64,000 bases of DNA from Tritrichomonas musculus. Lineage: Eukaryota; Parabasalia; Tritrichomonadida; Tritrichomonadidae. Under the pieces are notes generated by a model. That model did not search any database. It had not been told where the DNA came from and saw only the letters and a program-made list of their open reading frames with translations. This document shows, in pieces, positions 37,901 through 48,346 of the stretch (the stretch's first letter is position 1; every line of letters begins with the position of its first letter). Location of the stretch: contig JAPFFF010000030.1 of the NCBI GenBank assembly GCA_039105265.1, positions 1,674,001-1,738,000 on the forward strand, given 5' to 3'. The translations under genes and the position numbers were made by a program.

Positions 37901-40589
37901 CAAGGTAAGTCCAATTTGGAGATGGCTTAACAGAAACAGATCTGTCAAACAAATAAAAAACACGATCAGAATTTGGCGAATAAATAGTAAAATTACCTGA
38001 AGCATGAAAACGAGGAAGCTTTAAAATTGATGGACTTGGAATAAGTTCAATAGCATCAAGTGAACTTGTAATTTCAAAATGGTAATACCCATTTAAATAC
38101 GTTTTTTCATCAATATCGAAAATCACGGATTCTTTAACATCAATTATAAATTTAGCTTGGTAAGAATAAATAGAGAATTGATAATCTTTGTCTAAAATAA
38201 TGTGCATTACTAAACTATCTCCAAAACGAAGAATTGCTTTATTTGGAATATCAAAATATGCAACAGAATCATTATAAATACGAAAATCGGTATTTTTATA
38301 AGTGTCTCTTTGCAAGGGGAAAGTAATGTTTGTGAAAATTCTTACATCAGAACGTCCATTTGTAACTTTATCATATTCAAGGAACTCTTCATAACTATTT
38401 GCAATGGCACAATCAAATAATCCGGCACATTTGCTTGAATCATCCGAAATACATATTGAGTAGAATTTGCGTTCTTTAGTGGTATAAATAGGCGTCTTTT
38501 CTGAATAGTTGAATAAATCGATGATTGGACGATATTTATCTCTAATTGTAAGACAGAATCTTCCTTCAAGATTTACGGAAGATTTGGTAAAGTTCGACTG
38601 ATAATTTGTGTACAAATCGATAATTTCGTTATATAAATAAATCCTTAAATCAATATCAGTTGGATCTTCAAGTAATTGATAACTAAATGTAAGTTTCTCA
38701 CTTGCATAATTACTATATAAAATTGTGAGTTTCGATGTTTTACTTTGTGCTATAAATTTTTCTGAACTATTCTTGCTAATTGTTATTTCACTACAAGTTT
38801 TTAGAACTACATGTGCATTTGGTGTAAGAAAAACATCTTTCTCAAGATTTTCATCTGTGTATTGATACCCTGTAATAAAAGCTTTGTCATAATCTATAGT
38901 TGAGATTGTCATGATATTTCTCATCCAGAACCACTTTGCATTTGAATCAAATGAATCAATATCTTTGATTTCCTTCTTACAACTTTCTAGATCTGATTGG
39001 CCAACGCAGACATAATAAGGCGGTTCCATTGTCTTGTTAATCAATTCAAATGTAATTGATTCGTTGTCATATTCACAGTAATTTGTGATTAAATCCATTA
39101 ATAACTGGTTTTCAAACCTAATTTTGCCACTTCCATTGATGTTGCATATGCCAGGATTCAGGCTACTTGGCATAAAGCCGTTAGTCATAGTAAAATCATG
39201 ATCAATTTGAATAGTGAACTTAACTGGTTTTGAAGAGTATAAATATAACCGCAAATGCTCTGCTGGCTTAATTGTAACATTATTATATCTATCAAGTGAA
39301 ATAATACTGTCAATACCATTAAAGCTAAATGAATAAACATCGTCGAAAACAAACGACGTTTGATCATAACCATAAAAATAACATGGAGTACTCCAATTCT
39401 TTGGGATTTCATGAATTCCGGATGAAAAAAAGTAAGAAACATCATTAATTTTGTATTCAGTCAAGTTTTCAGCAGTCAAGCCTGTCGTTGAAAATTCATC
39501 CTCTGAATGAAACTTCCCATCTTCAAACAAATCAGACAAGTTTTTATCTCCATAAAACCAACTGATATCTTCAATTTTAATTTTATTTTTAAGCTCATAA
39601 TGCTGATTGTAACGGTATGGGCTCAATTCTGAATACCAAATACTGAAAGGGTTAATGCTTTTGAATGTTATGTCTAAGTTGTTGTTCGTTGTCGCTGAAT
39701 GAATTCTTGTATAGTGACCGATAATGAAATAAAACGATCCTTTGCCTTCAACTAGATAATTGCTTGTTTGCAAACAATTGTCATATAAAATGATTAATTT
39801 ATCGTCGGCAAGATACAGATTAATTGAAACAGTTGAACCTAAAAGTCCAATTACATGAAAGTTAGGATTCTCTGTACCAAAGAACTGTGGAATAGACGTG
39901 TCTATGATAACTACACTTTCGCTTTCAGTAATGTCTAATGTTGAATTTATAAATGTGAGATTGTACGAAGAGTAATCTTTGCATTTTTCTTCTTTATCTG
40001 ATATGCAATAATATGTTTTTACTATTTCCGTTAGTTTTGAAGTGTCTTTAAACGAAGTCTTTATAAATTCAGTAATTTCTTTGATTTTAATCGGTTTGGA
40101 ATCATTGGAAATTGAAAAAACATCTTCCTGAATTTTATCGGTATAAAATGTCATTTCGAGAAAAACATCATCATTTGTTGCTTCTAAATAAATGGGAGAA
40201 AAACCGCTCATTTCATCTAAATCAATATCGATCGTAAAATTATTTTGAAATCGAAATAGAACTGGAACATTCTTTTTGATTCCATCATATGAGGAAGTCA
40301 TAATTTCATCTGAAATTGTAAGCTTGGAAATGCTATTATCGGAATAAATGAAAAAATTTGATGGATCACAAAAAATGAAATTGTGCTTACTTTTAGCATA
40401 ATCGAAATTACCAGCAATATAAATGTTGTGTATTTCATCATTTTCACCTTTTATATCTGAATCTTCGGGAATATTTGTAAAAGTATCATCAAAAGTTTGT
40501 TGTAAACTTGAACATTTTTGAAGACAATCACCTTCATTCTTTTGTACACAGTAATTTTTTGCAAATACTAACGAAATCAGGAGGAACAT
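34920..40589 (-). CDS. Giant type I surface protein with repeated cysteine modules
   Basis: 1889 residues. A short signal peptide (MFLLISLVFA) precedes an ectodomain of about 1830 residues, very rich in N-glycosylation sites (NxS/T). A single membrane helix follows (GAIAGIVIAVVAVIAIIVIA) with the stop-transfer FWRKKK, then a short acidic tail (SNEEDDSLSVGL). A cysteine motif of the form Y-x-C-x(4-10)-C, usually followed 10-20 residues later by a helix, recurs near residues 13, 193, 526, 710, 1083, 1253, 1442 and 1617 (for example YYCISDKEEKCKDY, YYVCVGQSDLESC, FYSICISDDSSKC, YLCICNSKDSCNRC). This implies a divergent repeat unit of 170-370 residues rich in beta strands. I know of no named family. 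Likely a surface coat or adhesin-like protein; that is inference from topology. Confidence 0.88.
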   Translation of the reverse strand: MFLLISLVFAKNYCVQKNEGDCLQKCSSLQQTFDDTFTNIPEDSDIKGENDEIHNIYIAGNFDYAKSKHNFIFCDPSNFFIYSDNSISKLTISDEIMTSSYDGIKKNVPVLFRFQNNFTIDIDLDEMSGFSPIYLEATNDDVFLEMTFYTDKIQEDVFSISNDSKPIKIKEITEFIKTSFKDTSKLTEIVKTYYCISDKEEKCKDYSSYNLTFINSTLDITESESVVIIDTSIPQFFGTENPNFHVIGLLGSTVSINLYLADDKLIILYDNCLQTSNYLVEGKGSFYFIIGHYTRIHSATTNNNLDITFKSINPFSIWYSELSPYRYNQHYELKNKIKIEDISWFYGDKNLSDLFEDGKFHSEDEFSTTGLTAENLTEYKINDVSYFFSSGIHEIPKNWSTPCYFYGYDQTSFVFDDVYSFSFNGIDSIISLDRYNNVTIKPAEHLRLYLYSSKPVKFTIQIDHDFTMTNGFMPSSLNPGICNINGSGKIRFENQLLMDLITNYCEYDNESITFELINKTMEPPYYVCVGQSDLESCKKEIKDIDSFDSNAKWFWMRNIMTISTIDYDKAFITGYQYTDENLEKDVFLTPNAHVVLKTCSEITISKNSSEKFIAQSKTSKLTILYSNYASEKLTFSYQLLEDPTDIDLRIYLYNEIIDLYTNYQSNFTKSSVNLEGRFCLTIRDKYRPIIDLFNYSEKTPIYTTKERKFYSICISDDSSKCAGLFDCAIANSYEEFLEYDKVTNGRSDVRIFTNITFPLQRDTYKNTDFRIYNDSVAYFDIPNKAILRFGDSLVMHIILDKDYQFSIYSYQAKFIIDVKESVIFDIDEKTYLNGYYHFEITSSLDAIELIPSPSILKLPRFHASGNFTIYSPNSDRVFYLFDRSVSVKPSPNWTYLAQSKEASLLYYPYLSTLVSDLPNDDTLSENIVLGVAVNETIKIPSTWKKPHNIFIFQKLRNDFYVTSSNITYDYDGIIVDNLIKFVGGRIDFHLPQSVTLNANFPHPYYLHKYMNMAKFICTNSSDTYVFPGDFNISNAGQVTSISIENYGPSNRLITKYKNNDQLFNLNSILKKFSSENTKESLMYDFICYYENFSQCFGDFFHVSDITSLLEAVRENPNAIIIVSQDLTIPYTTGHHYIFNSTDENIKIKLQDSPSSMHIFDDDNIQVNYSDSSLYEFIKNATIDVELNNKFDFDFDSNTTSSITFTLGSDVLVSTKTNKSADFHISVVNNNYHLYTSEIDILEPIFGDKIEKLNPYCAHDSTNYSISFCTFGVNDTIENIFNESFIGKEIFIAPLTISKNVDLFDLSSSVFVHVMANSTEYLNISLANTTQIKPDKTIINEYWEFDGDFSKTIFRLNNYSSLSIPEENVETPITFQLTSNETFIDLRDCAMQKKKFITILNNDNNSSENSQITVYGNNESYYNFISSLSGYHGISLILNGSQKYLCICNSKDSCNRCSEGINGIIIESDKIISDPGENVDIRIFSDSEISSKIFTNKHNVLIDSLCNLNLTDVKEVNQNIQDGIKIGNLVVLSNISNLLLKPEDSFLDIIMKVGQIGPTFSIELDTFLKLNVVNSNSKDVNASELYVTGQGELNAYDYPSEKIIHNSTFIKVIKGVYIICGESEGSSICSYQSSQGYKQIQTLREIRDDFDPQSKIVVILHSFPGSIDAPINYLKRQKILFMRASLNSSATFLENDNHNMLRLNSIQTVTSSRVESEIEGSDGGALIDSLDSDLVSFGVDDSIIFKQIQDFNETRIDYNVHPLKDTCRIVLDDSFVAQKHRISIVGVENRSVSVEVVANVTEENREFLQNVVVASDPERVKVTIIDQSGNEQPDPTKSKSKELSGGAIAGIVIAVVAVIAIIVIAVLFWRKKKGIADNSNEEDDSLSVGL

Positions 40590-42466
40590 TGTACTAATAA
40601 AAAGATATGGAGATAGGTTTTATATTTGAATAAAATAATTTATACGTTTATATCTCATCTCAAATTTTAACGTATTAAAAATAGAAAAAAATAGATTTAT
40701 ATCAAAATAAAACAAATATTTTCATATACAAATAATATATTTAAGCTATTTACTAAATAATATAATAATTAATTTAATTTAATTAAAAATAATATAATAA
40801 AAAAAGGAGATTTTGAAAAAAAACTGATCTTAAGTCTTGTTATTTTTTCAAAGATTATGTTTGAGGTTTTTGAAAAAAAAATTAACTTGGGCAAATTTCA
40901 TTCAGAATGTTGAATAATTCCTAATTTACTCAAAAAAATATTAACATTAATAAATTATCGTTGATACTCCTTTAGCATATAATTATTAATGCCAAATAAC
41001 ATCAAGATAAGCTTCAAATAAGAAAATAAAATAATATTTGTAAAAATTGCTCTATTTTACTGAAAAAATCAACTTCTCAATGGCAGTCATTTGATATTTT
41101 AGCAACTTAATATAATAATGATTTTAAAGTCATATTCGTTATCTTAAATTTTGTAATCATCAACTGTTTACAATTTTTCTTTCATAATATTGTTATAGAC
41201 ATGTAACAAAAGAAAAATGATAATAAATAAATAAAGGTTGGAACTGGGAAAGGTTAACAAAAGATCAACAATAAATCTTTTCAATTTTTTGAATTAAATA
41301 CGATCAATTAAGGTCAAATAATATTTTTTTTGTTATTTTAATGATCCAAATCTCAGGAAGTATTTAACTTATTCCCATTTTCAAATTCTGTTTCCAATTA
41401 ATCTACTTTACTGTTTTTAATTGAATGTTAATAGTTTTTTTTTAAAAAAACATTAAACACTTATCTTTTGATTTTCATTAAAAACATATCTACCTTATAA
41501 GTTCAAAGAAGATAAAGTAATATTATATAAATTTCATTTGCAAAAAACTCAATCTTCAACTTTTGTTTTTGATGGTAATTCCACAGAATAAAATGAAGAA
41601 TAATTCTTGAAGGCACATTTTTCATTTGTATTTATTTTAGAAAAAAATTTCAAATAATCTCTTCGGGAAATATGTTTGATGCATACATTGCAAAATTTGA
41701 ATAATAAAAACAGAGTCATAAATTCTTAAAGAATAAAAGAAAATAAATTGTACCTCTCATATCATAAATGTTTTTTTATTTATAAATCACTGCTTTATTC
41801 TAAATCAAAAAGTAAAGATGAAAGTTTAATTGTAAAACAACTAAACAAGAATACATAATTGGGTTTAAAATCATAAATTAATGATAAAAATAAAACAAGA
41901 TTTAAACATTAAAATATTAAAAAAATGGTTTAGTTAAATTGAACATTTCAGAAAAATTGTAAAAAAATAACTATAAGCTCTAGTTAAAGTTCTTTAATGA
42001 GGTTTCCGTATTGATATTATTATTGAAATATTGAGATTTACGAGCTATTTTAAAAATCAGAAAAAAAATATGACAAGAAAAACAAGTAAATATGGATGAA
42101 TGTACTTGGGATTTTGTAGAGGATTACTTGGCGTTGATCATTATTTGCTATAGTCAAAGAATATATAGAAAATTGAAACTCTTTTCAATAATCTTCGTGA
42201 TATGGTTAACATAAAAAAATTGTGTATAACAGCTGAAAAAAAAACAATATATCTTTGAAATAATGTTTTCCTTTTTCTAAAATTTGATTTAATATTAAAG
42301 TATATTAAGATTTAATGCGAAAAGAAATTTTTTTTTTTTTTTTTTAAGTAAACAAAAATATATTGAAATTGAATTGCTTATTCAATTTTCTTTAATAATA
42401 ACTATATTATTCAATTTTTACGATTTTTACCTGAATTTTTTTTGAATTGGAGTTTATTTTTTTATA
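40590..42466. other. Long divergent intergenic region, no gene seen
   Basis: 1.9 kb between the 5' ends of the giant surface gene and the acyltransferase gene. It is AT-rich with many A and T runs. No open frame, tRNA or clear inverted repeat was recognised. It should contain both promoters; no confident initiator was found next to either ATG. Confidence 0.55.
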
Positions 42467-43786
42467 ATGTTAAGCAAGAAAAGGATATCTCCTTTTGAAT
42501 TAAACCAAGTCTTAGGGGCAAATTATGTCATTTTAACCCTTAAGTTTGATGGTAAAGACACTGTCAAAGACACAGTTGAAAAGTTGAAAGATGAAATCAT
42601 TGGCCTTAATCTCAGATTAGAAGGCAATTATCTTGTTAGAAGAAAGAAAGAAGATATTCAAGTCCATCAATTACCTCCTTCTTCTAATTTTGATTCAATC
42701 TACTCAATGACATCATGGGCTTCAACCAAATATTTGCCTAAATTTAAGCATGAAATGGGAACAATATCATGCAACGATGACACAATTATATTAAACCTCA
42801 ATCATGCAATTTGTGATGGTAAATATATTGCAGGAGTTGCTCATCATATTGGAGATCCACTGGTAAAACCAACAAATTCTTATTTTCCAATAACATTAGA
42901 TGAAGAATTTAAGTCAGAAGTCGAAGAAAGACTAACAAAACCTCCAAGTTTCTTTAGAAATGATAGAAATAACACAATATTCCATGATTTTGGTATGGAA
43001 AAGACGCCAACAGAACTTTTATATGATGAATTCTATGATACAAAGACTTTTTCTAATTATGATTCCAAAAAGAAAATATGTAAGAATTTAACATCAGCAA
43101 TTGTAACTGGCTACTGTCTTTCTGCCATGGCATTACAAGGTGACACAGAAATAACTCATATCGGGGGCTCAATGGCTTGCGATATGCGTAATGAGCTCAG
43201 AAACAAAAAGATCAATCATATTGAAAATATATTTCACCAAAATTCACCTTATAACCGCGATAGAAATGACCCCAATGACCCTATTACATTGAATCATACC
43301 AACATTTTCGCAGTTTGTCCAATAACTGCTAAAATTTCACCTGATACGAAAATCAATGAATGTTACTCTAGACTGAACCAGTGTTTAAGGCGCCACTTTG
43401 ATTCAAACAAGGAAGATTTGTTCGATTATCGTTCTACAATGGGTAAGGAGAATCCAGAAGACGTCAGCAATGGCATCATGATTTGCTATTCAAATTTGGG
43501 CCCAATTCGTGTCAAAAAGCCAGTCAAGGATCTTTACTTGTACAACATGTGCATAAATAGAGCCTTTGACTTTGCAATTCCACTGCTGACTTATGCTATC
43601 ATTGATGAAAGCAACGATCGAAATGAGTTCCATTCACAAGTCAGATATGAAGGAAATGGCTTGACAGGAAAGCAAGCAATTACTCTTTCCAAGTCTTTGA
43701 AGCATTACTTGCAAACTTTCAATGGAAACAGCACACTTGAAGAAGCTCTGAAAGACATCAAAGCTTTTCAGAAAAGCCTTGATTAA
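42467..43786 (+). CDS. HXXXDG-type CoA-dependent acyltransferase (condensation/BAHD/PapA5-like)
   Basis: 439 residues. The active-site motif HAICDG (H113, D117, G118) lies at the position expected for the chloramphenicol acetyltransferase-like superfamily. Further landmarks are GGSMACDMRNEL, which resembles the DLR segment of PapA5/alcohol acetyltransferase types, and CYSNLGPIRV, like the conserved S-N-x-G strand near the second half. The histidine deprotonates an alcohol or amine acceptor that attacks an acyl thioester. No carrier-protein domain, signal or membrane segment is present, so it is a free-standing cytosolic enzyme. The substrate cannot be told from sequence. Stop overlaps TAAA. 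Confidence 0.8.
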   Translation: MLSKKRISPFELNQVLGANYVILTLKFDGKDTVKDTVEKLKDEIIGLNLRLEGNYLVRRKKEDIQVHQLPPSSNFDSIYSMTSWASTKYLPKFKHEMGTISCNDDTIILNLNHAICDGKYIAGVAHHIGDPLVKPTNSYFPITLDEEFKSEVEERLTKPPSFFRNDRNNTIFHDFGMEKTPTELLYDEFYDTKTFSNYDSKKKICKNLTSAIVTGYCLSAMALQGDTEITHIGGSMACDMRNELRNKKINHIENIFHQNSPYNRDRNDPNDPITLNHTNIFAVCPITAKISPDTKINECYSRLNQCLRRHFDSNKEDLFDYRSTMGKENPEDVSNGIMICYSNLGPIRVKKPVKDLYLYNMCINRAFDFAIPLLTYAIIDESNDRNEFHSQVRYEGNGLTGKQAITLSKSLKHYLQTFNGNSTLEEALKDIKAFQKSLD

Positions 43787-43956
43787 AAAAACTCATTAAT
43801 TTTTTTTATCTATATATATACTCATTATTGGAGAAAATTATTAAAAAAAATTTCCTCATATTCATGAGATAGCTTTTTATTTTTTGATTTTTCTCAAATT
43901 TTTTTAACTAAATGAGAGAAATGAGATAGCTTAAATTCAACTGTTCTTCAATAAAA

Positions 43957-45586
43957 ATGAGAGAAATTGAAAGGATGTTGGGTATTTTCAATAGACAATC
44001 GGAATTTCAATTGAAATTTTTTTTTTTAACATCACAAAAAATTCATAAGAATGCATTTATAAAGTACAAGAGCAAATTAAATGCTGAATTTCGCTTTGAG
44101 AGGCCCAAAGAAAAATTATTTAAAGAAGAAGAATACGTTATCTTGCGAGAAATAGGCAGAGGAAGCTCATCCGCTGTTAATCTAATTTTTTATTACGAAG
44201 AAGAAGAATTACTTGCATTAAAACAACCATTTGACAGAAGTATTGAGACAGTTAAGAGAGAAAGGCAAAATTATTTAAAATTCGTCTTTCCATTTATGCC
44301 GAAATACTACGGTTATGTTTGTCGTAAAGATCGTGAATACATCATAATTGAATATATAATTGGCCAAACACTTGATGCATACGATTTGACCAAGCTGAAT
44401 GAACTTGAAAGAGAGAATATCATGATTCAACTGGTACTAATAATTCAATATTTTCATTCTAAAGGATACGTGTATCGTGACTTTAAGCTAAACAACATAT
44501 TTATTGATGAGAACAAGAATGGAATTCTATTTGATTTTGATCGTTTGGTTAAAATCAACGAACAAAAAACTATGGATTTGTTGAGTGAATTTTTGCCACC
44601 AGAATATTCAATAAACCACAAATGTTCATATGAAACTGATATTTATTCATTACAAAATGTCATATTTTACTTGATGGCTGGCAAGAAGTATGAACAAAAT
44701 AATCAAGAAGACAATGTTATCATTAATGAAATATCAAAAAATTTGCTAATACTATCATCTAAAGCTAATTTTAATTATTTTGGAAATTTTCATAAAACAA
44801 AAGATATCAATAAATCAATTTACTATTTTACACTTTCTGCAAATCAAAATGATCCAGATGCACAATATGATTCATTATTTAACATTAGCTGCAAATCAAA
44901 ATTATTCAAGTGTTTGTCTTTATCTTGGTTATCTTTATCATCATGATGATTATATCACGATGGATATCAACAAATCAATTCATTATTTAACACTAGCTGC
45001 AAATCAAAAAAATCCAAGAGCATTATATGAACTTGGAGTTATTTATTATTCAGGCAAACATGTTACAAAGGATATCAATAAAGCAATTCATTATTTTTCA
45101 CTTGCTGCGAATCAAAATGATTCAAATGCACAATATGAACTTGGAGCTATTTATCATGGAAGCAAATATGTTACAAGGAATATCAACAAATCAATTCATT
45201 ATTTTTCACTTGCAGCTAATCAAAATAATAGACCTTTTTATAAAAAGAAATTTTTTTTGCGATAAAGTATACTTTTTAGCGATAATGATCACTTTTTCAT
45301 AAAAATGAACTTTTTCACCAAAACGCAAAGCAATTAGAATTATTATTTAAAACCAATGTTATAAGATTCTAGACAAGTATATAATATATTTTGACTATTA
45401 TATATTATGTTTTATCAGTTTATTTTTAAGATTTAAAGCTTCATTTGTTTAAGTGAAAAAGTTCTTTTTTATGAAAAAGTGGACATTATCGCTAAAAAGT
45501 ATACTTTATCGCAAAAAAAATTTCTTTTTATAAAAAGGTCTAATATAGAGGCACAGTTATCAATGAAATATTTTATGAAGGCTTAG
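43957..45586 (+). pseudogene. Kinase-Sel1 gene broken by deletion and transposon insertion
   Basis: The first frame (43957-44946) encodes a kinase: glycine loop GRGSSSAV (67-74), K89 in LALKQP, YRDFKLNN where HRDLKPEN is usual (Y173, D175), DFD (193-195) where DFG is usual, and PPEY for APE. Sel1 repeats then begin. Near 44876 one or more repeats appear deleted out of frame (AQYD joins HYLTLAANQN), and a second frame carries three more repeats up to 45230 (TKDINKAIHYFSLAANQNDS). A 310-bp miniature element then interrupts the next repeat, whose remainder follows it at 45543 (EAQLSMKYFMKA and stop). A short product with kinase plus about one Sel1 unit could still be made. Confidence 0.75.
45231..45540. 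mobile_element. TA-flanked miniature inverted-repeat element (Tc1/mariner-like)
   Basis: Left end GACCTTTTTATAAAAAG and right end CTTTTTATAAAAAGGTC are exact reverse complements. The arms continue (GCGATAAAGTATAC, AGCGATAATG, CACTTTTTCATAAAAA) with few mismatches for about 95 bases. TA is present on both sides (45229-45230 and 45541-45542). 310 bp and no coding frame. It lies inside the Sel1 part of the kinase pseudogene; removing it restores the spacing AATAATA-TAGAGGC between coding stretches. Confidence 0.82.
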
Positions 45587-45626
45587 GTAATATTGAAACA
45601 TAGAATTATTATTAAAATATTTTATT

Positions 45627-47675
45627 TTATTTATTACTTTTTCTTGTATTATGAGTTCCACTTTTCTTTGTTTTTTGTGAGAAACTAGTTTTTTTATGTG
45701 AATTGGAAGATGAATCTCTTTTATAATTTTGAGAGTGACTTATTGATTTACGTGAATTTGAAGGACTTTCTTTTCTTGCTTTAACTTTTTGAGATGAGCT
45801 TACAGATGAACTCTTTTTCTTTTTAACACTAGGCTGAATTATTTCAGGCAACCTCATTTGAGTTGAGAGAGAATCTTCAAGCACGTTAACATTTTTGACA
45901 ACTTTTTTGTAAGCATCTTTATATTCTTTTATGATTCGATTTTTTTCATCATCGAACAAATCTGGATTAGACGAAACCTTCTGCATTGTCTTTTCCAAAT
46001 CCGCTCTAAGTTTTGGCTTATCGAAATCGAAACCCATTTTATTGTAGCCATTGATCAAAGCAAGTCCAATTCTTGTAGGATAAAAAGTATCACTTTTCTT
46101 AACACAATAATTACGTGAAGTGATTTTATGGATGTGATCAGCGATTGTTGCATCGGTACCTATTCCTTCTTGGTCCATTAATTTAATCAATTTAGGCTCA
46201 GTAATCAAAGATGGAGCTGTTGTTTGACCTTCCAGCATTTTGATTGACTTTGGTTGAATTTCTTCATCAACCGAAAAAGAAGGAATTATTTTGCCATTCC
46301 AAGGCGTGTAAACATAAATGTCAAGGAAATTCCTTTCAATTATATGCAGTCCTTTCAAAGTGAAATCTTCATCACCAATATTGAAGAATACTTTTGTTTC
46401 TTCACCGATTGCGTTCTTTGATACTGTTGCCAAAAAGTGACGTGCGATGAAATTGAATATTTTCATTTCATCTTCTTTCAAATCTTTTGGCACTTTTATT
46501 GGATATATTGGAGGATGTGCGTTATCACTATGTGAGCCACTTCTTGGATCATCGAAAACAAAGTTGCGTGAGTAATTAGATATACTTGGATCTTCACTTT
46601 TTGATAAAGATTGAATGACCTCTTCAAATTTGAATGAGTCAGGATAAGAATCGGTTTCTGTCCTCGGATATGAAATGAATCCGTTTGAATACAACTTTTC
46701 AACAATGTTCATCGTTGTGTGAGGATCGATTTTCAAATATTTAGAAACTCTTCTTTGTAGCTCAACCGTCGTTAACGGAAACGGTTTCAGTTTTGACGTT
46801 TGCTTCGTTTCTTTGTCAATAACGTTTCCTCTTGGATTGGACAAAACAGACGAATATAAAGCCAATGTTGACAACTTACAAAATAACCGTTTTCGTGACC
46901 ATTTCAGCTCACATGATATTCTGTCTTTCTCAATAACACAGCACAAATACCAGAAAGTCTCAGCAACGAAATTTTCATGCGCTTTATAAGCATCAACGAT
47001 GAAGCCGAGTGTTGGAAATTGACAGGTTCCATATGAAATTGTTTTCTTCTCGCCTTCTAGCTTTTCTTGCTTTATCTGCTCAATGGTCCTTCTGAGCCGG
47101 ATCGTCTGGAATCGCGTGAATGCAGTGCCCGCTCTCAAATCTGTTTCTGAGCGCAATTTGACAGCTAAAGCATCTGCTCGATTTATTTTTGTTGGATGAT
47201 TAAAAGCAGCTACTAGATCCGTTTCTGAAAGAGCTGAAAATCGACACCTTAATACTTTCAATTTTGAATTGGATTTCAAACAAACTTCTTCAACTTCTTC
47301 TGAAATTTTTTCACCTTCCCTATCATTATCTAACCACAACATTAAAATCGTAGATTCTTTGGATAATCGCTTTAAATTGGCATGAACACGCTTCATGTCG
47401 GATTGAACAACCCAGTTTACATCACAGGAAAATAATAAATATGGATCAACTGAATGCCAACTGTTCATGTCTTCTGGAAATTCTAGGCCAAATAAATGAC
47501 CTTTAACTGAGGTAAAAATAACATCTACTTCTTCATTTTTATATTCCCTTTTAAAACGAAAATTCTTAATAAATTTATCTGTGGTTTGATCCGTTTTGAA
47601 TCTTCCATTTGATAATATTTTGGCAGCTGTCCTCGCTACACTAGGTTTCTCCGCAACACAAAGGATGGTTGTCAT
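45627..47675 (-). CDS. TOP3: DNA topoisomerase III (type IA)
   Basis: 682 residues. The TOPRIM domain begins at ILCVAEKPSVARTAAK and has the metal-binding LWLDNDREGEKI. A core typical of type IA enzymes follows: LRAGTAFTRFQT, SYGTCQFPTLGFIVDAY, and the active-site tyrosine in FISYPRTETDSYP (about Y336), then GSHSDNAHPPIYP and GIGTDATIADHI. The tail (about 610-682) is basic and serine-rich with no zinc ribbon, unlike TOP3A and closer in that respect to yeast Top3. The enzyme passes single strands through a transient nick and, with a RecQ helicase and RMI1, dissolves recombination intermediates. Nuclear. Intact; stop overlaps TAAA. Confidence 0.95.
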   Translation of the reverse strand: MTTILCVAEKPSVARTAAKILSNGRFKTDQTTDKFIKNFRFKREYKNEEVDVIFTSVKGHLFGLEFPEDMNSWHSVDPYLLFSCDVNWVVQSDMKRVHANLKRLSKESTILMLWLDNDREGEKISEEVEEVCLKSNSKLKVLRCRFSALSETDLVAAFNHPTKINRADALAVKLRSETDLRAGTAFTRFQTIRLRRTIEQIKQEKLEGEKKTISYGTCQFPTLGFIVDAYKAHENFVAETFWYLCCVIEKDRISCELKWSRKRLFCKLSTLALYSSVLSNPRGNVIDKETKQTSKLKPFPLTTVELQRRVSKYLKIDPHTTMNIVEKLYSNGFISYPRTETDSYPDSFKFEEVIQSLSKSEDPSISNYSRNFVFDDPRSGSHSDNAHPPIYPIKVPKDLKEDEMKIFNFIARHFLATVSKNAIGEETKVFFNIGDEDFTLKGLHIIERNFLDIYVYTPWNGKIIPSFSVDEEIQPKSIKMLEGQTTAPSLITEPKLIKLMDQEGIGTDATIADHIHKITSRNYCVKKSDTFYPTRIGLALINGYNKMGFDFDKPKLRADLEKTMQKVSSNPDLFDDEKNRIIKEYKDAYKKVVKNVNVLEDSLSTQMRLPEIIQPSVKKKKSSSVSSSQKVKARKESPSNSRKSISHSQNYKRDSSSNSHKKTSFSQKTKKSGTHNTRKSNK

Positions 47676-48346
47676 GATATATATTAAATATTATATATTA
47701 TAAGACCATTTATGAATTCAATTTAATAAATTATAATAATTTATATTTTGCACTTAATATCATTATAGAAATTAATCCATTTTAATTTTATGATTTAAAC
47801 CAGTGATTTAATAACCATTACAAATCGTTTTATATATATATATATAAATCGAATGATTATTTAATATCTTCACAAAAAAAGATCTTTTTATTATATCTAA
47901 TTTCTTCTAAATATGATTGGCTACTGAATTTTAATTGTTCGAATATAAAATTAAATTATAATTGTTGACTGTTAGCTTGGTAAATTTGGAAAATACACTT
48001 TTTATATTCGATTTGCCTATTTTTCTTAGATCATCAGGCGTTTCAATATTTATTGCATGTAAGTTTTTTTCTACAACTGGTCCTATATTTGGTAAGTTCT
48101 ACTATGACCATTTAGACTCACAATATTTTATTTTTGAAAAAGTTTAATCAAATTTAAAAAAAAATTCATTATCTTCTTGCTTTTAGGCTTTGAAAAGAAA
48201 AGAGCTTCAATTAATTATCTGAAACTAATGAATAAAATTCATCATATTTTCTTGGTCATTAATAAACATTAAATGAATTAATTATAATCAAAAAATGACT
48301 TAAGAAAAAAAAAAAATAAAGGAATTTGGTCTTTAATAAAGATTAT
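47676..48346. other. Intergenic region, no gene seen
   Basis: AT-rich, with an (AT)n run near 47833-47848. A 61-codon frame at 47962 shows no protein signature. Nothing else recognised. Confidence 0.5.
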
